NCBI RefSeq assembly: GCF_900142035.1
Contig: NZ_FQZI01000004.1
Span: forward strand, 186,001 to 250,000
DNA length: 64,000 nucleotides
Source of the DNA: Flavobacterium terrae
GTDB lineage: Bacteria; Bacteroidota; Bacteroidia; Flavobacteriales; Flavobacteriaceae
Direction: 5' to 3'
The position numbers were made by a program, and so were the translations under genes. Positions 26,066 to 35,270 of this stretch are shown here, in pieces. How positions within the stretch are numbered: the stretch's first letter is position 1; every line of letters starts with the position of its first letter. Below the pieces are notes generated by a model. The model did no database searches. It had not been told where the DNA came from and was given only the letters and a program-made list of their open reading frames with translations.

Positions 26066-26350
26066 TTAAAGTCTTATAATTCCAATTACGTGTGGAGAAC
26101 CATTTATTGGTTGGAATATTTCTACAATAGCCTCCCATACTACTAATGCTGGTGGCATACTTGCTGTACATTTAAAACGGTAATTAGTACCGGCTACTAC
26201 TTGAGTTGAAACGGTGTTAGGAGTATATTTAACTCCAACAAAACCTTTCATTGCTTGATCAAATACTGCTTGATCTTGAGCTGTTAATGGATGATATGGA
26301 GACCATCCCCCTACTACAGTCTCTTTTTCGTTTAATGTGTTAGTTGACAT
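26066..26350 (-). CDS. Cystatin/stefin-like protein, putative cysteine-protease inhibitor
   Basis: The 94-residue protein has no signal peptide. It shows the cystatin hallmarks in order: a Gly pair in VVGGW (12-16), a helix-forming segment (AQDQAVFDQAMKGFVG), the first hairpin motif QVVAGTNYRF (50-59), and a second hairpin region around FQPINGSP (79-86). QVVAG is the protease-contacting motif of stefins, which wedge into papain-type active sites. The 94-residue length also equals a stefin. It stands alone on the - strand between two unrelated units. A cystatin fold with another function is possible. Confidence 0.6.
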   Translation of the reverse strand: MSTNTLNEKETVVGGWSPYHPLTAQDQAVFDQAMKGFVGVKYTPNTVSTQVVAGTNYRFKCTASMPPALVVWEAIVEIFQPINGSPHVIGIIRL

Positions 26351-26514
26351 GATTTAAATTTGTTTAATTGACCTCCTACTCATATGGCTTTTCAGATTCC
26401 GCCCTGTTTTTAAAGTTGTGTCAAACTCAACTTCGACGTCTATGTAATATTACTAAACAAACTTAAGAGGAATATACAGGACTAATAACCGTATAAATAC
26501 CTGATTTTAAAAGT

Positions 26515-27396
26515 CTAACAAAAAAACATCACTAATAACCACCAAAAAACAGGTACACTCTCCACCCAAAAAGAAGTATAATATGATGATCGTTTGGGAT
26601 GTGCAAACACAGTAAATAAAGCAATCAACAAAATCAAAATTAGATTAATCCAGAGTTGGACAACCTGAAAATCAGACTTCAAAAATTCTAAACAATAAAA
26701 AAGAACTAATAAAAAAATATTAACAAGTTTGGTTTTTTCAATACCCAGCTTCTGCGGAACAGTTTGTAACGAAATATCATCATGTTTCAAATCGATAATT
26801 TCAAAAATCAAAATCAATATAATTACCAATAAAAAACGTTGACAAAACTTCAACCATACGTCATGAGAAAGAGGTAAATGAGCATTAACTATGGGCAGAA
26901 AAAGTGTAACACCTGCCCAACAAAAAGCCACAATATAAATTTTAACACCTGCCCAATTTCGAGCATTCCCAATTTTAGGAAAAAAAGGCAAAGTGTACAA
27001 CATGGTTAATCCAAGAAATCCAATACCAATTAGTTTCGTAATAGTCTCCAATTGAAAAAAGTAATATGTCGCTGCAATAAAAGACACTAAACTTAAGACT
27101 ACAATTGCCTTTCTTTCATTTGTTATCTTAAGCTTTTTAGCTCGGACTAGCTCATCATATTTCACAAAATTATAACCTACAATTGTTCCAAAAAAAGCAA
27201 ACAAAGCCATAGGCTCATCATAATCTATATGAAAAAAGTGGAAAGTCATGCGAACCAAGGCATATACAGCTAATGCTACATGAATACTTCCATGCAAATA
27301 AAAATCAAAGATTGCTTTAAGTAATCGCATACTTACAAAAGTAATCAATATGTTAATAAATAACATTTTTGGTTCATAATTTGATAAAAATTGCAT
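26515..27396 (-). CDS. UbiA-like polytopic membrane protein
   Basis: The 293-residue protein has about eight hydrophobic helices. Weak forms of the two Asp-rich motifs of UbiA prenyltransferases are visible: N76...YD81 in GYNFVKYDELVR, and IDLKHDD near 200. Intact UbiA enzymes have fuller NxxxDxxxD motifs, so catalysis may be altered. The start MQFLSN was chosen because upstream codons would extend through promoter-like sequence shared with gcvP. It is divergent from gcvP. A 164-bp gap without recognised features lies between its stop and the cystatin-like gene. Confidence 0.65.
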   Translation of the reverse strand: MQFLSNYEPKMLFINILITFVSMRLLKAIFDFYLHGSIHVALAVYALVRMTFHFFHIDYDEPMALFAFFGTIVGYNFVKYDELVRAKKLKITNERKAIVVLSLVSFIAATYYFFQLETITKLIGIGFLGLTMLYTLPFFPKIGNARNWAGVKIYIVAFCWAGVTLFLPIVNAHLPLSHDVWLKFCQRFLLVIILILIFEIIDLKHDDISLQTVPQKLGIEKTKLVNIFLLVLFYCLEFLKSDFQVVQLWINLILILLIALFTVFAHPKRSSYYTSFWVESVPVFWWLLVMFFC

Positions 27397-27509
27397 TGTT
27401 TTTAACTTCAATTTTAAGATTATATAGTTATTTTTGTTCGCGTAAAAACACAACTTAATAATCATTTGAGTCACACTCAAATTCAACTACAAACAGTACA
27501 AAGACACTG

Positions 27510-30359
27510 ATGAGAACAGATGCATTTGCTTTAAGACACATTGGTCCGAGAGAATCTGACCAACAACACATGTTCAAAACAATTGGCGTAAAAGATATGG
27601 ACCAATTGCTTTACGAAACTTTTCCAGACGGAATCCGTTTAAAAGAAGATATCAAACTTGATCCTGCCATGACTGAATATGAGTATTTAACTCACATCAC
27701 TCAGTTAGGTGCAAAAAATAAAGTATTCAAATCATATATTGGTTTAGGATACCACCCAGCAGTTGTTCCACCGGTAATTCAAAGAAACATTTTTGAAAAT
27801 CCAGGATGGTATACTGCTTATACACCTTACCAAGCTGAAATTGCGCAAGGCCGTTTAGAAGCTTTATTGAATTTCCAAACTACAATCATTGAATTGACAG
27901 GAATGGAAATCGCTAACGCATCATTACTTGATGAAGGAACTGCTGCTGCAGAAGCAATGGCCTTACTTTTTGACGTAAGAACACGTGACCAAAAGAAAAA
28001 TAATGTAAGTAAGTTTTTCGTTTCTGAAGAAATTTTACCTCAAACGTTGTCAGTTTTACAAACTCGTTCGACTCCATTAAATATTGAGTTGGTTGTAGGT
28101 AATCATGAAACTTTTGATTTTTCAGCTGATTTCTTTGGTGCAATTTTACAATACCCAGGAAAATTTGGTCAAGTTCATGACTATTCTCAATTTATAGCTA
28201 AAGCAGCAGAAAACGAAATTAAAGTAGCTGTTGCTGCCGATATTCTATCGCTAGTAAAATTAACTTCTCCAGGCGAAATGGGAGCTGCTGTTGTGGTTGG
28301 TACGACACAACGTTTTGGTATTCCAATGGGATTTGGAGGACCTCACGCAGGATTCTTCGCAACGAAAGAAGAATACAAGCGTTCAATGCCAGGCCGTATC
28401 ATTGGTGTTTCTATTGATGTAAACGGCAACCGTGCTTTACGTATGGCATTAGGTACTCGTGAGCAACACATCAAACGTGAAAAAGCAACTTCAAACATTT
28501 GTACAGCTCAGGTGTTATTAGCAGTTATGGCGGGTATGTATGCTGTATATCACGGACCAAAAGGATTACAATACATTGCTAATAAAGTTCACGCTTCGGC
28601 AGTAACTACAGCAAAAGCATTGGCTTCTTTAGGAATCAACCAAGTGAACTCTGCTTTTTTTGATACGCTTTTAGTAAAAGCTGATGCGGAAAAAGTAAAA
28701 ACGATTGCTGAGAAGAACGAATTCAACTTCTTCTACCCTAACAAAGACTGTGTTTCGATTTCTTTCAACGAAACGACTTCTATTGCAGACATTAATACTA
28801 TTGTTGCTATTTTTTCTGAAGCAGCAGGTAAATCGGCAGTTCATGTTTCTGAATTAGCTACTGAAAATAATATTCAAAACAACTTAGTAAGAACTTCAAG
28901 TTTCTTACAACACGACGTATTCAATAACCACCATTCGGAAAGTCAGTTGATGCGTTATATCAAAAAATTAGAACGTAAAGATTTATCATTAAATCACTCA
29001 ATGATTTCGTTAGGTTCTTGTACGATGAAATTGAACGCGGCAGCAGAAATGTTACCATTGTCAATGCCAAATTGGAATAGTATTCACCCATTTGCTCCAG
29101 CTGATCAAGCACAAGGTTATATGACCATGTTGAAAAAATTAGAGCAGCAATTGAATGTAGTAACTGGTTTTAAAGGAACTTCATTACAACCCAACTCGGG
29201 AGCACAAGGAGAATATGCTGGTTTAATGGCTATTCGTGCGTATCATATTTCACGTGGTGAAGGTCACCGTAACGTATGTTTAATTCCATCATCAGCTCAC
29301 GGAACCAATCCAGCTTCTGCAGCGATGGCAGGAATGAAAATCATCGTTACTAAAACGACTCCTGAAGGAAACATTGATGTTGAAGATTTAAGAGCAAGAG
29401 CTATAGAACACAAAGACGATCTATCTTGTTTAATGGTAACGTACCCTTCTACTCACGGTGTTTACGAATCTTCTATTATTGAAATTACACAATTAATCCA
29501 CGATAACGGCGGATTAGTATATATGGATGGAGCTAACATGAATGCCCAGGTAGGCTTAACAAATCCTGCTAGAATTGGTGCTGATGTTTGTCACTTGAAC
29601 TTACACAAAACGTTTGCTATTCCTCACGGTGGTGGTGGACCTGGTGTTGGACCAATTTGTGTGAACGAAAAATTAGTGGACTTCTTACCTACTAACCCAG
29701 TAGTTGCAACTGGCGGAAAAGACGCCATTTCAGCTATATCTGCTGCGCCTTACGGATCAGCATTGGTATGTTTGATTTCTTATGGTTATATTACCATGTT
29801 AGGTGCCGAAGGATTACGTTCTTCAACAGAGCACGCGATTTTAAATGCAAACTACATGAAAGCACGTTTAGAAGAACATTACCCAGTTTTATATTCTGGT
29901 GAAATGGGACGTGCAGCTCACGAAATGATTTTAGATTGTCGTGAGTTCAAACAAAATGGAATTGAAGTGGGTGATATCGCAAAACGTTTAATGGATTATG
30001 GTTTCCACGCACCAACGGTTTCTTTCCCTGTAGCTGGAACGTTAATGGTTGAACCAACAGAATCTGAAGATTTAGCTGAATTAGATCGTTTTTGTGACGC
30101 TATGATTTCTATCAGAAAAGAAATTGCTGAAGCTACTGCAGATAATCCTAACAACCCATTAAAAAATGCTCCGCATACTTTGAGTATGTTAACAGCAGAT
30201 TCTTGGGATTTACCATATTCAAGAGAAAAAGCAGCGTATCCATTAGAATACATTGCTGACAATAAATTCTGGCCTTCGGTACGTCGTGTAGATGACGCCT
30301 ATGGAGACAGAAACCTAGTTTGTTCATGTGCTCCTATCGAGGCATACATGGAACACTAA
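27510..30359 (+). CDS. gcvP: Glycine dehydrogenase (decarboxylating), P-protein
   Basis: The 949-residue single-chain P-protein decarboxylates glycine and passes the aminomethyl group to lipoyl-GcvH. The opening FALRHIGPRESDQQHMFKTIG and the PLP-binding Lys in NLHKTFAIPHGGGGPGVGP (near 702) are typical, as are the glycine-rich PNSGAQGEYAGLMAIRAYH and SSAHGTNPASAAMAG segments. Length is normal for the fused homodimer type. gcvT and gcvH are not in the window. A terminator follows. Its G+C is higher than that of its neighbours, consistent with strong expression. Confidence 0.97.
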   Translation: MRTDAFALRHIGPRESDQQHMFKTIGVKDMDQLLYETFPDGIRLKEDIKLDPAMTEYEYLTHITQLGAKNKVFKSYIGLGYHPAVVPPVIQRNIFENPGWYTAYTPYQAEIAQGRLEALLNFQTTIIELTGMEIANASLLDEGTAAAEAMALLFDVRTRDQKKNNVSKFFVSEEILPQTLSVLQTRSTPLNIELVVGNHETFDFSADFFGAILQYPGKFGQVHDYSQFIAKAAENEIKVAVAADILSLVKLTSPGEMGAAVVVGTTQRFGIPMGFGGPHAGFFATKEEYKRSMPGRIIGVSIDVNGNRALRMALGTREQHIKREKATSNICTAQVLLAVMAGMYAVYHGPKGLQYIANKVHASAVTTAKALASLGINQVNSAFFDTLLVKADAEKVKTIAEKNEFNFFYPNKDCVSISFNETTSIADINTIVAIFSEAAGKSAVHVSELATENNIQNNLVRTSSFLQHDVFNNHHSESQLMRYIKKLERKDLSLNHSMISLGSCTMKLNAAAEMLPLSMPNWNSIHPFAPADQAQGYMTMLKKLEQQLNVVTGFKGTSLQPNSGAQGEYAGLMAIRAYHISRGEGHRNVCLIPSSAHGTNPASAAMAGMKIIVTKTTPEGNIDVEDLRARAIEHKDDLSCLMVTYPSTHGVYESSIIEITQLIHDNGGLVYMDGANMNAQVGLTNPARIGADVCHLNLHKTFAIPHGGGGPGVGPICVNEKLVDFLPTNPVVATGGKDAISAISAAPYGSALVCLISYGYITMLGAEGLRSSTEHAILNANYMKARLEEHYPVLYSGEMGRAAHEMILDCREFKQNGIEVGDIAKRLMDYGFHAPTVSFPVAGTLMVEPTESEDLAELDRFCDAMISIRKEIAEATADNPNNPLKNAPHTLSMLTADSWDLPYSREKAAYPLEYIADNKFWPSVRRVDDAYGDRNLVCSCAPIEAYMEH

Positions 30360-30374
30360 AATTAAACTAATATC

Positions 30375-30405
30375 AAAAACCCTTTCAATATCGAAAGGGT
30401 TTTTA
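30375..30405 (+). terminator. Terminator of gcvP
   Basis: Perfect stem AAAACCCTTTC / GAAAGGGTTTT with a 7-base loop and a T-run, starting 16 bases after the stop. Confidence 0.9.
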
Positions 30406-30419
30406 TTTCATTACAATTT

Positions 30420-30800
30420 ATGAAAGACATAGAAAATCAAGAAGATTTATACTTACTAGTAGATGAGTTTTATAAAAAACTGTTGGCCGACCCAAGCATC
30501 AGCTATATCTTTACTGATGTGGTTAAAATTAAAATCCTAGAACACTTACCCATCTTGGTTACTTTTTGGTCACAAGCCATTCTAGGTACTGGTGGTTACA
30601 CTAAAAACCTAACTGAAATCCATTTAGACATAGACAAAAAAGAGCACCTTACACCAGAATTATTCAATATTTGGTTAGGACATTTCAATACCACTGTTGA
30701 TGAATTATTTGCAGGACAAAAAGCAGAACAAATCAAAACACAAGCATTGAGCATTGCGACCATTATGCAAATCAAAATCATAAATAACAAAAAAGGCTAA
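30420..30800 (+). CDS. Group III truncated hemoglobin
   Basis: The 126-residue protein has the 2-on-2 globin pattern: DLYLLVDEFYKKLLADPSISYIF at the N-terminus, the HLPILVTFWSQAILGTGGYTKN region, and the proximal His in KKEHLTPELFNIWLGHF. Group III members bind O2 and NO and may take part in NO detoxification or redox reactions. It starts 15 bp after the gcvP terminator and overlaps a bidirectional terminator at its end. No redox partner is encoded nearby. Confidence 0.88.
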   Translation: MKDIENQEDLYLLVDEFYKKLLADPSISYIFTDVVKIKILEHLPILVTFWSQAILGTGGYTKNLTEIHLDIDKKEHLTPELFNIWLGHFNTTVDELFAGQKAEQIKTQALSIATIMQIKIINNKKG

Positions 30801-30819
30801 CCTGTGGTTAGCCTTTTTA
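30790..30819. terminator. Bidirectional terminator between the hemoglobin and secreted-protein genes
   Basis: Hairpin AAAAAGGCTAACC / GGTTAGCCTTTTT, with T-runs on both strands, between two convergent genes. Confidence 0.88.
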
Positions 30820-32547
30820 TTACTCTTTAATTAATTTCTTTATCATTTTCTGTTCACCAGAAATAATTTCTATTGTATAATATCCTTTAGCGAGTTTCTC
30901 AAGATTAAGTTCCTTCACAAAGCCACTAACTTGTAAAACTGATTTTCCTGAAACATCATAAACCTCAACTTTATCAACTATTGTATTATCTGCATAGGAA
31001 AAACTCAATACATCACTAACAGGGTTTGGATATAATTTAAAATCATTGAATTGATAAGTATAAGCATCTAGAGTAGCTTGTGACAACTTTACCACATAAA
31101 CATCGTTACCCGTTGTACTATTATTGGCCACTGTGCCATTTGAAAAAGGATTGATCGCAAAATTTCCACTAGCAGAGTAACCCGTTATAAAAACATTATA
31201 ATTATTATCTACAGAAATTCCCCAAGCATCCTCGTTGTCCATAGACCTCTGGCTTCCACCCCAAAGAAAAATACCTGAATCATCATAGCTTGCCGCGTAA
31301 GCATCTTTTGCCCCAAAACTAGAAATAGAAGAACTTGAAGTTGGATTCAAATATACTAAACTCGTAAAAGTTCCTGTAGTATAAACTCTTTCTGGATTTC
31401 CTTTTACGGCAATACAAGTTCCTCTATTATCAGAGCCAGTAGTTCCTCTAATTTGTTTTACCCAAACAAAAGCCGACGTTGAAGTATACTTTGCTATATA
31501 AGAATCGACCGTTCCAGTTCTATTTAAAACATCACCTCCTCCAGAACCAGTTGTATTAAAATCAGCTTGAGATCCTGAAAAAAAACCAGTTATATAAATA
31601 TTATTATTAGCAGAAGCTACATCATAAACTCCATCATTTGAAGCAGAACCTAATGATCTCGCCCAAGAAAAATCACCATTAGAAGCCTCTAATACTTGAA
31701 TAAAACCAGTGGTGTTTGTATTGTTATTACTGTATATTAAGTTACTAGCAGGACCTGGATTAAAATCAACAGATGTTCCAATAAATGTTCCAACAGTAAC
31801 TACTTTGTTATCATCTGTTAGAGCAACACCATAAGGAATTTCGTCATAACCTGCTCCTGTGGTGTTTGACCAGATTCTTTCCCCATTGCTATTGTATTTG
31901 GCTACAAAAAAGTCATAATTTGCTGTAGCACCACTTCTGGTTAAAGATGTCCAAGTACTATTCAATCCTCCTAAGGTTGCCGATGCTGTATTAAAAAAAC
32001 CTGTTGTATAAATATTTCCTGAAGCATCTGTAACAAGACCTAAAAAGCCTTCTGTACCACCACCAGAAAGATCTAAAACCCATTGCAAAGTTCCTGATGC
32101 ATCCATTTTTAACAAAAACCCATCATAACCACCATTACTTGAAAAACCTCCATAACCTGTAAAAGTCACACTATTTTGATAACGTCCTCCTACGTAGATA
32201 TTATCTGAATTATCAACAGTTATACGTTGCCCAAAATCAATACCAGTTCCTCCATACGTTTTTACCCAACCAAACACACCCGATGCATCTAATTTTAAAA
32301 TAAATATGTCCCTACCACCCGTTGCATTTGCGGTTTGATTGAATGTTCCTACTCCGGGATCAAAATCTACTGTTCCAGAATATTCTCCAGTCAAATAAAC
32401 ATTTCCGTTAGCATCTGTTGCATTATCATACACATATAAATTTTGATTGTTACCTATCATTTTACCCCATTCATAATTAGGGGTTTGTGCGTTAACTTCA
32501 ACAAAAACTAATAAAATTAAAAAGAGTAGTTTATTTCCCATAATCAT
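30820..32547 (-). CDS. Secreted SBBP-repeat beta-propeller protein with T9SS sorting tail
   Basis: The 575-residue protein has a signal peptide (LLFLILLVFVEVNA). About nine repeats follow of the form DANGNVYLTGEYSGTVDFDPG...DIFILKLDASG, which are SBBP/beta-propeller blades. The C-terminal type A sorting domain (FKLYPNPVSDVLSFSYADNT ... GYYTIEIISGEQKMIKKLIKE) directs it across the outer membrane by the type IX system. It is paralogous to the gene at 32682-34418. A two-part direct repeat lies 59 bp upstream, matching the one ahead of the paralogue. The ligand or role on the surface is unknown. Confidence 0.85.
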   Translation of the reverse strand: MIMGNKLLFLILLVFVEVNAQTPNYEWGKMIGNNQNLYVYDNATDANGNVYLTGEYSGTVDFDPGVGTFNQTANATGGRDIFILKLDASGVFGWVKTYGGTGIDFGQRITVDNSDNIYVGGRYQNSVTFTGYGGFSSNGGYDGFLLKMDASGTLQWVLDLSGGGTEGFLGLVTDASGNIYTTGFFNTASATLGGLNSTWTSLTRSGATANYDFFVAKYNSNGERIWSNTTGAGYDEIPYGVALTDDNKVVTVGTFIGTSVDFNPGPASNLIYSNNNTNTTGFIQVLEASNGDFSWARSLGSASNDGVYDVASANNNIYITGFFSGSQADFNTTGSGGGDVLNRTGTVDSYIAKYTSTSAFVWVKQIRGTTGSDNRGTCIAVKGNPERVYTTGTFTSLVYLNPTSSSSISSFGAKDAYAASYDDSGIFLWGGSQRSMDNEDAWGISVDNNYNVFITGYSASGNFAINPFSNGTVANNSTTGNDVYVVKLSQATLDAYTYQFNDFKLYPNPVSDVLSFSYADNTIVDKVEVYDVSGKSVLQVSGFVKELNLEKLAKGYYTIEIISGEQKMIKKLIKE

Positions 32548-32605
32548 TGTGTTTTTTAGAATTTGACTACTAAAATAGACCTAAGTACTATCATTACTCA
32601 GTCAG

Positions 32606-32633
32606 AACTTCTGAACGTACCTTTTTAACTTCT
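32606..32633 (-). promoter_or_regulatory. Putative LytTR-type operator upstream of the T9SS protein gene
   Basis: On the - strand two AGAAGTT half-sites (32627-32633 and 32606-32612) lie 21 bp apart in the same orientation, with similar flanks (TTTAGAAGTT and TTCAGAAGTT). Two direct repeats one double helical turn apart are the usual LytTR recognition form. The site ends about 60 bp before the start codon. Confidence 0.65.
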
Positions 32634-32634
32634 A

Positions 32635-32661
32635 AAAAGAAAAGCGACTCTATAGAGTCGC
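32635..32661 (-). terminator. Terminator of the second T9SS protein gene
   Basis: Perfect palindrome GCGACTCTATAGAGTCGC (32644-32661). It is followed on the - strand by TTTTCTTTTT and lies 20 bases after the stop at 32682. Confidence 0.8.
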
Positions 32662-32681
32662 CTTTAAAACTTAGTATAAAC

Positions 32682-34418
32682 TTATTTCTTAATGAATTGA
32701 TGGTTCAAATACTCACCGTTAGTAGCTATTATTTTAAGTATATAAATTCCTTGAGACAGCGAAGAAACATTTACTGAATTATTAAAAAACTGAATGTTAA
32801 TTTCTTGACCAGTATAGTTGTATAATTTCACTTCTTTAATTTCATTTTCAGACTCTATCTTTAAAACATCAGTTACAGGGTTTGGATAAACTCTTACCGT
32901 TTTCGAAATATCAAAACTAGAATTTGATAAACTTTGCTGACTCAATTTAGTTATAAAAATATCATTACTTCCATTTACATTTCCAGTAACCAACTGATCT
33001 CCCGCATAAGGCAGTGGATTCAAATCAATTTGCGTTGCATTAAAATAACCTGACAACAAAATATTATAATTATCATCTACATTTATACCCCAAGCATCGT
33101 CGTTATTATTGCTATTCGTAAAAGAAGCTCCCCAAGAATAATTGCCATTTGTATCTAGTCTAGCCACAAAAACATCACTAGTACCAGCAGTACTGCCATG
33201 GTTAGGAACACTTACCGTTGCTGCAGAAGGATCCAAATCTAAACCACCAAAACTATTGTAAGTTCCTACCACATAAACATTCCCTAAATTATCAACATCA
33301 ATTCCACTGCCTTGTTCATTTGTTCCAGAACCAATACCTTGAAATGACTTAACCCATTGGTAATTACCTGCAATATCATATTTTGCCACAAACGCATCAA
33401 ATCCAGAACCACCATTTGAATTTGCTATAACCCCTGGGCTAAAATTGCCTGAAGTACCTGCAAACCTTCCAGTAACAAATACATTATTCGCACTATCAAA
33501 TGTTGCATCATAAGAAGCACATGCCGCTGTAGAATTTCCAAAAGCTTTCGCAAAAATAAATCCTGCAGACGAATCTATTACATATAATAAACCAGAGTCT
33601 GCATTTCCTACCGAACTTAAATTATAAATGGTTGAACCAGCAGTATCAAAATCAATTATTCCTCTAAAATAACCTGTAACTACAAGCTTAGTATCATCAT
33701 CTGATAATTTTACACTATACCCAACATCATTGGAATTACTTCCAAATTTATGAGCCCACAATGTTGCTCCAGTGCTTGATAACTTCACAATTAAAAAATC
33801 ATAAAATCCTTGTGCCGCATTTCCATAATTTGAAACCACTCCGGGACCTAATTCTGCTACACCACCATTATAACTTGCCGTTGCATATACATTTCCAACA
33901 CTGTCTACATCGAGACCTAAAAAGAAATCTATTCCTGTACTTGACAATTTTTTATACCAAACTGGTGTCCCATCATCATCCATCTTCAACAAAAATCCAT
34001 CATAATCTCCCATACTAGTTGTTGAACCCGCTGGTGCAAATGAAATTGAATTTTGAAATCTTCCGCTTACATAAACATTTTGAAAATTATCTACTACAAT
34101 TCTCGATATTAAATCAATACCTGAACCTCCAAAAGTCTTTACCCAAATAAAATTTCCTTGAGAATCTAGCTTTAAAACAAAAGAATCCTGTTGACCAGCT
34201 GACGTTCTATTTTGCACTCCAGTTGCATCTGGATCAAAATCAATGGTTCCAACAAAATCCCCCACAACATATGCATTACCACTTGAATCGAATGCATTAT
34301 CCCAAACTCTGATATCGTTTGTCCCTCCTATATGTTTTCCCCATTCAAATGCTGGTACTTGAGCAAAAATTGGCAAACTTAAAATTGAGGTAAAAAGAAA
34401 TAGTAATACTTTTTTCAT
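32682..34418 (-). CDS. Secreted SBBP-repeat beta-propeller protein with T9SS sorting tail, paralogue
   Basis: The 578-residue protein has a signal peptide (LLFLFTSILSLPIFAQ), SBBP-type repeats (DSSGNAYVVGDFVGTIDFDP ... SFVLKLDSQGNFIWVKTFGGSG) and a type A sorting domain (VRVYPNPVTDVLKIESENE ... GIYILKIIATNGEYLNHQFIKK). It shares length and repeat order with the protein encoded next to it, so the pair arose by tandem duplication. It lies downstream of the LytTR response-regulator gene on the same strand, with an AGAAGTT direct-repeat operator in between. Surface-exposed location is inferred from the tail. Confidence 0.85.
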   Translation of the reverse strand: MKKVLLFLFTSILSLPIFAQVPAFEWGKHIGGTNDIRVWDNAFDSSGNAYVVGDFVGTIDFDPDATGVQNRTSAGQQDSFVLKLDSQGNFIWVKTFGGSGIDLISRIVVDNFQNVYVSGRFQNSISFAPAGSTTSMGDYDGFLLKMDDDGTPVWYKKLSSTGIDFFLGLDVDSVGNVYATASYNGGVAELGPGVVSNYGNAAQGFYDFLIVKLSSTGATLWAHKFGSNSNDVGYSVKLSDDDTKLVVTGYFRGIIDFDTAGSTIYNLSSVGNADSGLLYVIDSSAGFIFAKAFGNSTAACASYDATFDSANNVFVTGRFAGTSGNFSPGVIANSNGGSGFDAFVAKYDIAGNYQWVKSFQGIGSGTNEQGSGIDVDNLGNVYVVGTYNSFGGLDLDPSAATVSVPNHGSTAGTSDVFVARLDTNGNYSWGASFTNSNNNDDAWGINVDDNYNILLSGYFNATQIDLNPLPYAGDQLVTGNVNGSNDIFITKLSQQSLSNSSFDISKTVRVYPNPVTDVLKIESENEIKEVKLYNYTGQEINIQFFNNSVNVSSLSQGIYILKIIATNGEYLNHQFIKK

Positions 34419-34479
34419 GTCTGACTTAATTTAGAATTTAAGACTAAATTAAGCTTGACCTATTTTTTAATTAATGAAC

Positions 34480-34507
34480 AACTTCTGAATGAACTTTATC
34501 AACTTCT
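34480..34507 (-). promoter_or_regulatory. Putative LytTR-type operator, matching the one at 32606
   Basis: On the - strand AGAAGTT occurs at 34501-34507 and again at 34480-34486, period 21 bp, with flanks TTTAGAAGTT and TTCAGAAGTT as in the other site. It ends 62 bp before the start of the paralogous secreted-protein gene and lies between that gene and the LytTR regulator gene. Confidence 0.65.
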
Positions 34508-34516
34508 AAATAGACA

Positions 34517-35269
34517 CTACATTAGCATTTCTAATATTTTATTCAGCTCTTCTTTTTTGTCTTTAGACACAGGAATTAGCGCATTATTTTCGAGTTCAAT
34601 AGACGTCCCATCCTTTTTCACAATTCGTTGAAGGTATTTTAAATTCACTAAATAGGAACGATGCGATTTATAAAACATTTCACGATTTTCGAGCATATCA
34701 GTAAAATACTTGAGTGGTTTACTAATCAATATTTTTTTGCCGCTTGTTAAATAAAACTGCGTGTACATACTTTCAGCCTGTAAAAAATAAATATCATCTA
34801 GTTTTACAAACAAAACACCTTCCTCAACTGGCAAAGCAATTTTATTGAATTTTTCAGTTGTTAACGCATTCTTCAACTCAAACAATCGTTCTTGCAATTG
34901 ATTTTGTTCTAATTTAATTTTAGCCTTTTCAACTGCATCAACTACTTTATTAGGTCGTAAAGGTTTTAACAAATAATCAATGGCCGAAAACTCGAAGGCT
35001 TTAATTGCATATTCACTATAAGCTGTGGTAAAAACTAATTCAAAATTAATCTCACTAGGATTTAAAAAAGAAAACAATTCCAATCCCGAATGGTTAGGCA
35101 TTTCTATATCTAGAAAAACAATATCGACAGCATTTTTTTGTAGTACAGCAACACCCTCTAATAAATTGGTTGCCTCCATAACCTCATCAATATCAAAAAC
35201 ATATTCACTAATTATTGTTTTCAATAGCGATCTCGCTTTGCTTTCGTCATCAATTATAAGTGCTTTCAT
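34517..35269 (-). CDS. LytTR-family response regulator
   Basis: The 250-residue protein has an N-terminal receiver (IIDDESKARSLL, phospho-acceptor Asp54 in VFLDIEMP, Lys in LLKPLRP). The C-terminal LytTR DNA-binding domain covers about 150-248 (YFLQAESMYTQFYLTSGKKILISKPLKYFTDML ... FYKSHRSYLVNLKYLQRI). Such proteins bind paired direct repeats. It starts 1 bp after the histidine kinase gene and is therefore its cognate partner. Two 21-bp-period direct repeats just downstream mark likely targets. Confidence 0.93.
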   Translation of the reverse strand: MKALIIDDESKARSLLKTIISEYVFDIDEVMEATNLLEGVAVLQKNAVDIVFLDIEMPNHSGLELFSFLNPSEINFELVFTTAYSEYAIKAFEFSAIDYLLKPLRPNKVVDAVEKAKIKLEQNQLQERLFELKNALTTEKFNKIALPVEEGVLFVKLDDIYFLQAESMYTQFYLTSGKKILISKPLKYFTDMLENREMFYKSHRSYLVNLKYLQRIVKKDGTSIELENNALIPVSKDKKEELNKILEMLM

Positions 35270-35270
35270 T

